From GCA-003244245 sp035714625 (GTDB lineage: Bacteria > Actinomycetota > Actinomycetes > Mycobacteriales > Pseudonocardiaceae), in the NCBI GenBank assembly GCA_035714625.1, contig DASTLT010000016.1, forward strand, positions 1 through 28,312: a stretch of 28,312 nucleotides of DNA, written 5' to 3'. Positions 6,888 through 14,265 of this stretch are shown here, one piece after another. Within the stretch, counting starts at the first letter, position 1; each line of letters opens with the position of its first letter. A program made the translations under genes and the position numbers. The notes under the pieces are model-generated. The model had not been told where the DNA came from. It ran no database searches and saw only the letters and a program-made list of their open reading frames with translations.

Positions 6888-7481
6888 TCAGCCCACTACC
6901 GCGGCCACTGCGGCCAGCACCGCGAAGCAGGCGAACACCACCCCCGCGATCCGCGACAGCCACCTGATCGGCAGCCGCAGCGCGAATCCCTTGCCGACGC
7001 CTACCGCCAGCGTGGCGACCGTCAGCAGCGCGAGCCACGCCCCCAACCCCACCGACAGCGGGTCGCCGTAGCAGGCGGTGAGCGCCGCAGTGGCGAACTG
7101 GGACGCATCACCCCACTCCGCCGCGAACAGCACCCCGAAGGACAGCGCGCCAATCCGCCACCACGGAGCGGGTGCGCTGGCTTCGGCCAGGTCCGGGCCC
7201 GGCTCGTCGCCGGCGCTGTGCCGCAGCAGCAGCACCGCACCAGCGGCGAACATCAGGCAGGCCACCAGCGCGACGGCGCGGTCCGGCAGCAGGGTCAGCA
7301 CGCTGCCGAAGGCCACCGCGATCAGGCACTGCACGGCAAACGCCGCCGAAACCCCGAGCAGCACCGGCCCCGGCCGGTACCGGGTGGCGAGCAGCAACGT
7401 CGCCACCATCGTCTTGTCCGGCAGCTCCGCGGGCAGCACCAGGGCGAAGGCGGTGCCGAGCAGCAGTGGCGAGAACTCCAC
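6888..7481 (-). CDS. GDT1/TMEM165 (UPF0016) family cation transporter
   Basis: About 197 residues with six predicted membrane helices in two homologous halves. The first-half signature is ELPDKTMVATLLLATRY and the second-half signature is FAAEWGDASQFATAAL. These are the two E-x-G/P-D-[KR]-[ST]-like motifs of UPF0016, the second with Ala instead of Lys/Arg. Family members (yeast Gdt1, human TMEM165, bacterial Mn exporters) move Mn2+ or Ca2+, so manganese export is the best guess. The GTG at 7481 gives the usual family length; the longer open frame to 7607 adds a polar, unconserved stretch. It converges with the upstream operon and diverges from pheA. No metal riboswitch could be recognised upstream. 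Confidence 0.85.
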   Translation of the reverse strand: MEFSPLLLGTAFALVLPAELPDKTMVATLLLATRYRPGPVLLGVSAAFAVQCLIAVAFGSVLTLLPDRAVALVACLMFAAGAVLLLRHSAGDEPGPDLAEASAPAPWWRIGALSFGVLFAAEWGDASQFATAALTACYGDPLSVGLGAWLALLTVATLAVGVGKGFALRLPIRWLSRIAGVVFACFAVLAAVAAVVG

Positions 7482-7624
7482 GAAGGGGCACCCGATCCTT
7501 TCAGCCAGGCGGTCTGCGGACTGCCGGTCGGCGCGGCCGCTCGAATCTCGCCCCGCCTTGAGCGAGGAGCACCTTAAGTCACCACAGACGGGGGACGTGG
7601 CGGCCACCTCGTAGGCTCACAACC

Positions 7625-8530
7625 ATGCCCGTCACCGCCTACCTCGGACCTGAGGGCACCTTCGCCGAGCAGGCCGCGCTGGTGCTGGCCCCGCACGATG
7701 AGTTGCGGTCGGCAGAGTCGGTGCCGGCGGCGATCGCCGCGCTGCGGGCCGGGGCGGTGGACGGGGCCTGCGTGCCGGTGGAGAACTCGATGGAGGGCTC
7801 GGTGCCGGCCACCCTGGACGCGATGGCCGAGGCGGAGCCGGTGCTCGCGGTGGCCGAGACCGTGCTGCCGATCCGGTTCAGCGTGCTGGTGCGCCCCGGC
7901 ACCACCGCCGCCGACGTGCGCACCATCGCCACTCACCCGCATGCCGCGGCGCAGGTCCGGGGTTGGCTTGGCGGGCACCTGCCTGGGGCGACGATGATGC
8001 TGACCCCCTCGACGTCGGCGGCCGCGGTCGCGGTGCTGGACAAGCAGGCCGACGCGGCGGTGTGCGCCCCCGTCGCGGTGCAGCACTACCCGCTGGCCGA
8101 GCTGGCCACCGATGTGCACGACCTGGGCGATGCGCAGACCCGCTTCCTGCTGCTGCACCACCCCGGGACGCTGCCCGCGCCCACCGGCACCGACCGTACC
8201 TCGCTGGTCGCGGTGGCCGCCCACCGGCCGGGGGCGCTGCTGGAGGTGCTCGCCGAGTTCGCGTTGCGCGGGATCAACCTGACCCGGATCGAGTCCCGGC
8301 CGATGCCGGGCAGGCGCTGGGAGTACCGGTTCTTCCTGGACTGCGAGGGCCACGTGGCCGACGAGGCCGTCGGGGATGCGCTGGCCCAACTGCACCGGCG
8401 GTGCACGTCGGTGCGCTTCCTCGGCTCCTACCCGCGCAGTAACGGCAGCTCCGGTCCTGGTCCGGACCCGGCCGGGTTCACCGCGGCCCGGGAGTGGCTG
8501 GCCGCGGTGCGCGCCGGACGCAGCGCGTGA
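7625..8530 (+). CDS. pheA: Prephenate dehydratase
   Basis: 301 residues; converts prephenate to phenylpyruvate in phenylalanine synthesis, in the cytoplasm. The start AYLGPEGTFAEQAAL and the central VPVENSMEGSVPATLD are typical of the two-lobed catalytic domain. DAQTRFLLLHH holds the catalytic Thr of the TRF motif. Residues about 195-270 form an ACT regulatory domain with PGALLEVLAEFALRGINLTR and IESRP, the GALL and ESRP phenylalanine-binding motifs, so feedback control by phenylalanine is expected. The domain order and length match stand-alone actinobacterial PheA. A histidine phosphatase gene follows after about 50 bp, as in mycobacteria (Rv3838c/Rv3837c). Confidence 0.97.
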   Translation: MPVTAYLGPEGTFAEQAALVLAPHDELRSAESVPAAIAALRAGAVDGACVPVENSMEGSVPATLDAMAEAEPVLAVAETVLPIRFSVLVRPGTTAADVRTIATHPHAAAQVRGWLGGHLPGATMMLTPSTSAAAVAVLDKQADAAVCAPVAVQHYPLAELATDVHDLGDAQTRFLLLHHPGTLPAPTGTDRTSLVAVAAHRPGALLEVLAEFALRGINLTRIESRPMPGRRWEYRFFLDCEGHVADEAVGDALAQLHRRCTSVRFLGSYPRSNGSSGPGPDPAGFTAAREWLAAVRAGRSA

Positions 8531-8582
8531 CCGCCGACGTCCTCCGGGGACGCTTCGTGCCGCCCGCCGGAGGTGTGGCCTG

Positions 8583-9197
8583 ATGAGCGCGTTGCGGCTC
8601 GTGCTGGCCCGGCACGGGGAGACCACGGCCAACGCCGTCGGCCTCCTGGACACCCGGCTGCCGGGGTGCCCACTGAGCGAGGAGGGCCACCGGCAGGCCG
8701 CCGAGCTGGCCGAGCGGCTGGCCGGTGAGCCGGTGGTGGGCGTGTACGCCAGCCTGGCGACCCGCGCCCAGCAGACCGCGGCGCCGGTTGCCGCTCGCCA
8801 CGGCCTGACCGCGCAGGTCCTGGGCGGGGTGCACGAGGTGTGCATCGGCGATCTGGAGGGCCGGCACCGGCCGCAAGACCACGACGCGCTGCACGCGATG
8901 TACCACGCCTGGCACGGCGGCGACCTGCGCCACGCCCGCCCCGGCGGGGAGTCCGGCCAGCAGGTGCTGGACCGCTACCTCGCCGACATTGCGGCGATCC
9001 GCGCGGCGCACCCGGACGGCACCGCGGTGCTGGTCAGCCACGGCGCCGCGATCCGGCTCGCCACCGTCGCGCTGGCGAGCAATGTCGACGGCTCCTTCGC
9101 CGCGCCCCGCCTGCTGTCCAACATCGCGACCATCGTGCTGGAAGCCGACGGCGCCGGCTGGCGCTGCCTGCGCTGGGACAATATCGAGCTGGCCTAG
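8583..9197 (+). CDS. Histidine phosphatase family protein (phosphoglycerate-mutase-like)
   Basis: 204 residues. LVLARHGETTANAVG carries the catalytic RHG motif near the N-terminus, and VLVSHGAAIRLATVAL carries the second catalytic His. VYASLATRAQQTAAPVA and EVCIGDLEGR are the usual intermediate motifs. The family dephosphorylates small molecules via a phospho-histidine; the exact substrate cannot be read from sequence, and true phosphoglycerate mutase activity is unlikely at this length. The ATG at 8583 has GGAGGTG about 9 bases upstream. Position after pheA matches the mycobacterial order. Its TAG lies within an 11-bp tandem repeat that reaches the end of the convergent HTH-TPR gene. Confidence 0.92.
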   Translation: MSALRLVLARHGETTANAVGLLDTRLPGCPLSEEGHRQAAELAERLAGEPVVGVYASLATRAQQTAAPVAARHGLTAQVLGGVHEVCIGDLEGRHRPQDHDALHAMYHAWHGGDLRHARPGGESGQQVLDRYLADIAAIRAAHPDGTAVLVSHGAAIRLATVALASNVDGSFAAPRLLSNIATIVLEADGAGWRCLRWDNIELA

Positions 9198-9220
9198 CGC
9201 GGGGCTAGCGCGGGACTAGC
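9194..9220. repeat. 11-bp tandem repeat carrying stop codons for both flanking genes
   Basis: CTAGCGCGGGG then CTAGCGCGGGA then CTAGC. Every unit contains CTAG, which reads TAG on both strands. The first supplies the stop of the plus-strand histidine phosphatase (9195-9197). The third supplies the stop of the frameshift-corrected minus-strand HTH-TPR gene (9216-9218). The two convergent genes are thus separated only by this repeat. Confidence 0.9.
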
Positions 9221-10897
9221 CAGCGCGGTCGGGCAGGGCCCCTTCCTGCCTCTCGCCAAACCGCTTCGCCCGCTCCAGGAACTCCCGTACCGCAGGCACC
9301 GTGGCGTGCGGCTGCAGGCGAAGGTAGAGGTCCCGGAGATGGCCTGCCCCTAGGCGTGAATCCAAGCTCTCGGCCAAGTCGATCGCCTCAATCCCAGCGC
9401 GGCAGCGGCCTCTAAATCACGCTGTTTGCCCGGCCGGGTCCGAGCATCGGCCAGGTGAGTCAGGTAATACTGGCGGTCACGGGCGAAGGGGGTACCGAAC
9501 AGGGCAATACCCTGCTCCATGCAGGCCGCTGCCCGATCAGGCTGGCCCAGCCGCAGCAGGCATTCACCGGCACTGGCAGTGATCTCCGCCGGTCTGACCC
9601 AGTACAGATAGGACGGGTCGTCGTCATTCCCGGCCTGCTCGACGTGGGTGCGGGCCTTGGAAATTGTCGCACTGCAGGCCGAGGCATCATTCAGAACGGC
9701 GAAGCCATGGGCCTTCTGGATATACAGCTGTGCAAGGAGTCGTGGTGTTTGCTCGCTTCGCGAGCCTGCCAGGGCGGTGTCGATGAGGGTCACAGCTTCG
9801 GTTGGCTGCTCTCGGTGGGCTGCTTGGTAGGCCATTTCACCCAGGATGTGAGCACCGAGGAGCCGGTCATCGGCGGTATGCGCAGCACGCAGACCCGCGA
9901 TGTAATAGCGCTGCGCCAGGCCATACTCCCCTGAATCATACGCGCACCAGCCACAGACCTGCCCCAGCTCGGCAAGTACCACGTGCAGCATCCGGCCGGT
10001 GCGCTCGGTATAAGACGCACGGTCGAGCAACCCAGCGACCTGAGCGAACAACTGCTCAGCCATCGCCAGCACACTGCCGCCCCCGGCGACATCATCCATC
10101 CGCCGCAGCTCAGTCACCATGGCACCGAACCGACCAGCCAGCTCGCCGGAGACCCGGCGCCCGGCGAGCCCGGACACCAGCGGCTCCGGCTCGTGCACCA
10201 GCCACTGGTGTGCGGGAGCGGTCAAGGCCGGGCCGGTCAAGGACAGGAACACACGGCGCTTCACCCGTCCACCACCACCACTCAGCAGGACTGCCGCTTC
10301 GACAGTACCCCGGTGGTTCCAGCGCGCGACGAGCACCGGATCACACGCAGGATCGTGGAAAGGCTCCCGGCTCCGGTCCGAGCCAGGCTGCGCACTGTCT
10401 GACTGCGGCCCAGCCGGCAGCTCACCTGTCCCGTTCGAGACCGGCACGAGATCAGCTACCGCCGGTTCCGTGGTACTCAGCTCGCGCCTGCCCCCGGGCA
10501 TGTCGAACCACAACAGCTTGGGCGGGATGTGCAGCATCTTGGCCCAGTGCCGCAAGGTGTCCAGGTGCTGGAGGGGCGGGCCGGTCTCAAACCGGCTCAC
10601 CTGCGGCTGCCGCAGCCCCAGCCACTGGCCGAGCAGGGCCTGGGAGATGCCGTCGGGTCCGTAGACCGCATAGTGATATGGGTGGGTGCGGTAGGCCCGG
10701 GAGACCCAGCCCATGTGCTGGGCGGCGAACGCCTCCCGGAACTGCTCGGTGTCCCAGAACTCAGGTGGTACCTCGGGCGGGGCGATGAGCTTGTCGCGGG
10801 AGCGGCGCTGGCAGCGGGCACACTGCCCCCCGGTGTTGTCCTTGGCGAGGCGGGTGCCGCAACGGCAGTAATACCGCCGCGGTCGTTTTGATCCCAT
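9216..10897 (-). pseudogene. Zinc-ribbon / XRE-HTH / TPR regulator, frameshifted near its 3' end
   Basis: As corrected, about 560 residues. A zinc ribbon has Cys11, Cys13, Cys26 and Cys29 (YYCRCGTRL ... QCARC). An XRE-type HTH at about 60-125 includes ALLGQWLGLRQPQVSRFETG. A long helical TPR-like half follows (GEYGLAQRYYIAGLRAAH, LGAHILGEMAYQAAHREQP). This resembles the large actinomycete HTH-TPR regulators; targets are unknown. The uncorrected frame runs on to 9350 and ends in LGLRRSTWPRAWIHA. One base earlier, the frame continues as EAIDLAESLDSRLGAGHLRD and PHATVPAVREFLERAKRF to a TAG at 9216, matching the orphan fragment at 129-317. A single missing base near 9396 explains this. The ATG at 10897 has GGAGGA 5 bases upstream; the longer frame to 11176 is unconserved. 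Confidence 0.8.
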
Positions 10898-11015
10898 CGC
10901 TTCCTCCGGGTTCTGACCGGCCAGAGTCTGGCCGGTGGCAGGGAGCGTAACGGGCGTCTCATCCGTCGTGATCACGGGTTGGTGCGGCGTGGCTCGGCTC
11001 GCCTTCAGGGGAGTG

Positions 11016-11051
11016 GTGGATATATCTATCCACTGGATGGATACGTCTATG
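11016..11051. promoter_or_regulatory. Candidate operator: palindrome plus 21-bp-spaced direct repeat
   Basis: TGGATATATCTATC (from 11017) and TGGATACGTCTATG (from 11038) match at 11 of 14 positions. They are offset by exactly 21 bases, two helical turns. The first copy is also the core of an 18-bp palindrome, GTGGATA-TATC-TATCCAC (11016-11033). The site lies about 120 bases upstream of the HTH-TPR start codon in AT-richer DNA. This geometry fits a dimeric regulator binding twice on one face. The HTH-TPR protein itself is the obvious candidate, but that is inference. Confidence 0.45.
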
Positions 11052-11322
11052 TGTTGCCGGCATAGCCGATAGCGGATATCCCTTTTTCGGGGAGCTTCCA
11101 AAACCCCAGCGCCGGGATGTACCAAGGTGACATGAGAGTGAGCAAGCACGGGCAGCTCACCGAGAACGTGACTCACCTCACTCCCCGCACCGACCCCCGC
11201 CGGCGACCCCCAGGGAGACTGGCCCGATGGCCCGAGACTGGTCCGTCGATCACTACACCAAGATCAGGCCACGAAGTGTGACTGCCGTACTAGCATGGGT
11301 GCCAGACAGTCGATCGGGCGGC

Positions 11323-11340
11323 AGGCGGTGCACACCGCCT
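11323..11340. promoter_or_regulatory. 18-bp inverted repeat upstream of tcmP
   Basis: AGGCGGTG-CA-CACCGCCT, perfect 8-base arms around a 2-base centre. The centre is too small for an RNA hairpin loop, so a protein-binding site is more likely than a terminator. A TAGCAT hexamer near 11291 could be a -10 element just upstream, which would place the palindrome over the transcription start. Promoter assignment is weak. Confidence 0.35.
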
Positions 11341-11353
11341 CGGCGCCGGATGG

Positions 11354-11581
11354 GTGCGAGCTGGTCAGAAGCCGAGGAACGCGCCGCAGGCCGTGCAGCG
11401 CAACGGCTCGCTCGTCGCGATAACGACGGTCCGTTGGGGCGTGGTGCCGTTCCTCAGCCTGGACGTTGCCACTCTGCAGGATACCGTCGGTAAGATCGTG
11501 GACGCGGTCGCGCCGGTGGTCGACGAGAGCGAAGCGTGTGCTGTCGTGTGGCTGAGTCCGTCCCGTACACGGTTACTCTAA
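11354..11581 (+). CDS. Possible small hypothetical protein upstream of tcmP
   Basis: A GTG-started frame of 75 residues, with roughly 70 percent G/C at third codon positions and a plausible globular composition (SLDVATLQDTVGKIVDAVAP, then ESEACAVVWLSP). It lies 49 bases before tcmP on the same strand and could be a leader gene of the tcmP transcript. I find no recognisable family and no convincing ribosome binding site. The alternative is that this is the unannotated 5' region of the tcmP mRNA. Confidence 0.3.
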   Translation: MRAGQKPRNAPQAVQRNGSLVAITTVRWGVVPFLSLDVATLQDTVGKIVDAVAPVVDESEACAVVWLSPSRTRLL

Positions 11582-11630
11582 GCGAGAGGACCAAGGCGAC
11601 CGTCGCGGGTGTTACAGAGTAGGGTTCTGC

Positions 11631-12850
11631 ATGAGCGGCAATAAGGATTTCTTCCGGGAACGCCGGGCGCAAGCGGTGTTCAAGCATGGCATCTTGTCGC
11701 GTTATCCGACAGTGTTCGCGTCGAAGACTGGGGTTGCCGACCGGCAGGTAGTGCTTCTGGATGGCTACGCCGGGCGGGGAGAGTACGAGGATGGCTCGCC
11801 AGGTTCGCCGCTGCTGCTCGCCCGCACCGCCAAGCGTGTGCAGGCCTTCCGGGACGTGACTGGGGTGTACGTCGAGAAGGACCCGGATGATTTCGCGAAC
11901 CTGCAGCAAGTCATGGCGGTTCACGGCCGCGACACGGATCGTCTCTTTCCTGAGGACCTGCGTGAGTGCCTGCCGCAGGTTTTGCAGCTCGCGCAAGGCG
12001 CGGCGTTATTCGCGTTCCTGGATCCGTTCGGGACGGCGTTGGATCGCGCCCAGCTCGTCGGTGACCTGCTCGGTCGCCGGGACCGGGCTCCGGTGGAGGT
12101 GCTGCTACACCTGAGCGTGAGCACTGTTGCCCGCCTCGGGGGCCTGCTACGCCGCCGCCGCGAGCAGGGCGTACAGGTCCTGGACCGGCGGATGCCAAGT
12201 CAATCGGACACGTGGACCGGTTTCTGGGCGGCACGTGGTGGCAGGAGCACTTCGCACCGATCCAGAGCGCCGATGACGAGCAACGGGCGACCAGCGTCTC
12301 GCTACATATCGCTGAGCTGTTTCTGCAGGATATTTGTGCGGTTGCGGGGTGCTGGGCGGTGAGCATGCCGGTGCGCCGACGCCCCGATCATCTCCCAAAG
12401 TATGTGCTGGTCCTGTTCACCCGGCACCGCGACGGCATCTGGCACTTTGCCGATACCCTCGGTAAGGCTGGCCGCGACTGGGAGGGTGCGTGGCGGACGG
12501 AAGTCGCAAGCCAGACCCTGGCCAAGGCCAAGAAGAAGTACGCCGACAACCCCGGCCTGTTCGACGTGGAGCAGTTGTTCGCGCCCGAAGCGTTCGACCC
12601 CGAGGACTACGAGCGGCAACACCGCGCGCAGTGGCAAGCGGTGATCGAGTCCAACATCCGCACCGTGCTCGCCGCCGAAGGCAGGTTTCGGCTCCCCGAC
12701 CGGATACTGGCGGTGTACGGCACCGTCTTGGGGATGGCCAGCGAACGGCATGTCCGCGCCGCGATCAAAGCCCTCCACGACGCTGGCGAGGTCGCCAACA
12801 CCGGTGTCGGGAAGTACTTCTTCCGCGAGCCGATCCGACCGATCACCTGA
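11631..12850 (+). pseudogene. tcmP: Three-Cys-motif partner protein TcmP, single frameshift
   Basis: As corrected, about 406 residues. NKDFFRERRAQAVFKHGILS at the N-terminus, LLDGYAGRGEYEDGSPGSPL (residues 42-61), VYVEKD (79-84) and FAFLDPFG (127-134) match the TcmP family. The G-x-G-rich loop after a strand and the DPFG motif resemble motifs I and IV of Rossmann-fold methyltransferases, so methyl transfer is a reasonable but unproven guess. The C-terminus (RLPDRILAVYGTVLGMASER to FFREPIRPIT) looks like a winged helix. The first frame continues to 12362. The family sequence resumes one base shifted as ADAKSIGHVDRFLGGTWWQE, so one base is missing near 12186. The partner three-Cys gene is convergent, overlapping by 8 bases, which supports the family call. 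Confidence 0.85.
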
Positions 12851-13595
12851 CCGCAGCCACCCGACGCGGATACTGGTCCCAAGTCCTGCCGTCCAAAGCA
12901 CGACCGCCGGACTTAGCAGTACGCCCACCCCATTGCTTGAAAAAGAACGGGACACCACTCGCGGTGCAGGCGTCCCGCAGCTGCCGAACCCACACCGGGT
13001 TCACCGGACGGGCCGCCGCACCGCTTTCACCCCCGGTGATAACCCAGCCGATACCGGTGAGATCAAGACCGTCCAGCGGACCGAGCAGCGGCTCACAGGA
13101 AAGGAACCGGACCGCGGCCGGGACGTGCCGCAGATCCTCGACCCGGCCTAGAGCGTCGGCGTTCTCCACACTCACCCCCATCCACAGATTGGCCGGCCAG
13201 TCCAGTTGGTGGGCGATCCGCCGCAGCCGGTGGGCGCGTTTGGTAAGCAACTGGTAAGTGTGCTGCGGCGTGTCCGCGATCACCGTGAACACCTTCCGGA
13301 CGAAGCTGAGCGGGACCTGGGCGTGGAAAAGATCACTCATCGAGTTCACGAAGATCATCCGGGGGGTACGCCAGCGACGGGGGATGTCCACAGCGCCCGG
13401 GTGAACCGTGAGTCCGAACCCGGGCCCAGATGTGCGAGGATCACCATCGTGTTGGTACTTCGCTGAGCCCATGACCTTCAGGCGCGCGGCCAGAACCAGC
13501 GCGTAGCAGTGATCGCAACCAGCCGAAACACGATCACACCCGGTGGTGGGGTTCCACGTGGCCTGAGTCCACTCAATCGGTGACCGATCTGCCAT
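12843..13595 (-). CDS. Three-Cys-motif protein, phage Gp37/Gp68 (DUF5131) family
   Basis: 250 residues. The signature is IEWTQATWNPTTGCDRVSAG followed by CDHCYA, giving Cys20, Cys27 and Cys30 (C-x6-C-x2-C). This is the three-Cys motif for which TcmP is named, and it resembles a radical-SAM-type iron-sulfur site. Other family landmarks are MIFVNSMSDLFHAQVP, YQLLTKRAHRL, LWMGVSVEN, RFLSCEPLLGPL and WVITGGESG, and FFFKQWGG near the C-terminus. Homologues occur in phages and mobile islands; the reaction is unknown to me. The gene is intact. Its stop lies 8 bases inside the end of tcmP on the other strand. The ATG at 13595 has GAGAGG about 9 bases upstream; the longer frame to 13673 is unlikely. 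Confidence 0.9.
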   Translation of the reverse strand: MADRSPIEWTQATWNPTTGCDRVSAGCDHCYALVLAARLKVMGSAKYQHDGDPRTSGPGFGLTVHPGAVDIPRRWRTPRMIFVNSMSDLFHAQVPLSFVRKVFTVIADTPQHTYQLLTKRAHRLRRIAHQLDWPANLWMGVSVENADALGRVEDLRHVPAAVRFLSCEPLLGPLDGLDLTGIGWVITGGESGAAARPVNPVWVRQLRDACTASGVPFFFKQWGGRTAKSGGRALDGRTWDQYPRRVAAVR

Positions 13596-13800
13596 ATGCA
13601 TCATCCTCTCGAAGGGCGGCTTAACTGCGTCGGACCAACACAGGACACCTCCCCAGCAATCACACAACGTCACCCGATCGGGTGTATGGAACCGAGGTGC
13701 TCGACCCGCTTACCACCGCCCTCACCTTCAGACCCTGGATCCACGGTGCAAGGTGCCGCGACCCTCGCCCTCTTCGCGGGCCGCTTTGCGGTAGCGCTGA

Positions 13801-14211
13801 TGGCTGTTGCGCCGGATGGCGGGGATGGCGCACACGACGGATGAGGACCGGTCGCTTCCGTCCGGCGCGATGCAGCCGATCGGCTACGTGGTGCTCGCCC
13901 ACGGAGTACGCCTTAGCCGCCCAGTCCAGGCATACCAGCGCTGGATGGATGCGATTCCCCGCCAGTTCCACCGTCTGGTGCTCGACGAGCCGGACTCAGC
14001 ACCCTGGCCCGAGGACGACCCGTACTGCCTGGCGATGCTGAAGCACTACCGCAGCCTGATACCGCTGGCGCAGGAAGCGCGCAAGCCGATCTTCGCGCTC
14101 AAGCCCGCCGACGGCGCCTTCGGTGGCCACGCGCAGGCTGCCTTGCGGGCGTACGGCGACTTCCGGACGTTGGCGAACCGACTGCTCGAGGTGACCTTCG
14201 CGACGGCCTGA
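13801..14211 (+). pseudogene. C-terminal part of a ParA-like ATPase (truncated)
   Basis: The frame opens after an in-frame TGA at 13798-13800 and ends at 14211. It contains MQPIGYVVLAHGVRLSRPVQ, AYQRWMDAIPRQFHR, YCLAMLKHYRSLIPLAQEAR and KPIFALKPADGAFGGHAQAA. I recognise this from the C-terminal third of actinobacterial ParA-family proteins (the G-YVV-QH...RP-KAY...KHYRSL-P-A motifs), though from memory only. No Walker A or Walker B ATP-binding motif is present here or in any frame immediately upstream. A start at ATG 13816 would give a small protein, but loss of the ATPase core makes a remnant more likely. It may mark the edge of an integrated plasmid or island. Confidence 0.5.
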
Positions 14212-14232
14212 GCCATCTGGAGCATAGGGAGA

Positions 14233-14265
14233 CGCCAGCGGTCAGCTGGACCCGCCAGCGGTCAG
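14233..14265. repeat. 13-bp direct repeat, 20-bp period, at the catalase stop codon
   Basis: CGCCAGCGGTCAG occurs at 14233-14245 and again at 14253-14265. The TCA within the right copy is the catalase stop codon on the minus strand (14262-14264), and the left copy duplicates it just beyond the gene. It lies between the convergent ParA-like fragment and the catalase gene. Confidence 0.85.

Larger units (their letters stand above)
10898..11630. other. Long divergent intergenic region of the accessory block
   Basis: About 730 bases between the divergent HTH-TPR gene and tcmP. It holds a 21-bp-spaced direct repeat near 11017-11051, a GGATATCC palindrome at 11074-11081, and an 18-bp inverted repeat at 11323-11340. 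It also holds two weak short plus-strand frames. One starts at the ATG at 11132 with AAGGTG before it and encodes 49 residues to 11281; the other is at 11354-11581. The 11132 frame has no similarity I recognise. This length and the density of symmetrical elements suggest a regulated divergent promoter region. Confidence 0.4.

Noticed and set aside
7482..7624. Manganese (yybP-ykoY) riboswitch before the GDT1-like gene
   Set aside because: The family suggests it, but I could not find the conserved loops in the 140-base leader on the minus strand.
10898..11176. N-terminal extension of the HTH-TPR regulator to 11176
   Set aside because: The extension covers the operator-like repeats, has no similarity, and the ATG at 10897 has a strong ribosome binding site directly before the zinc ribbon.
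9340..12212. Programmed ribosomal frameshifting in the HTH-TPR or tcmP genes
   Set aside because: Neither site shows a slippery heptamer with downstream structure, and both need the same simple correction of one missing base.
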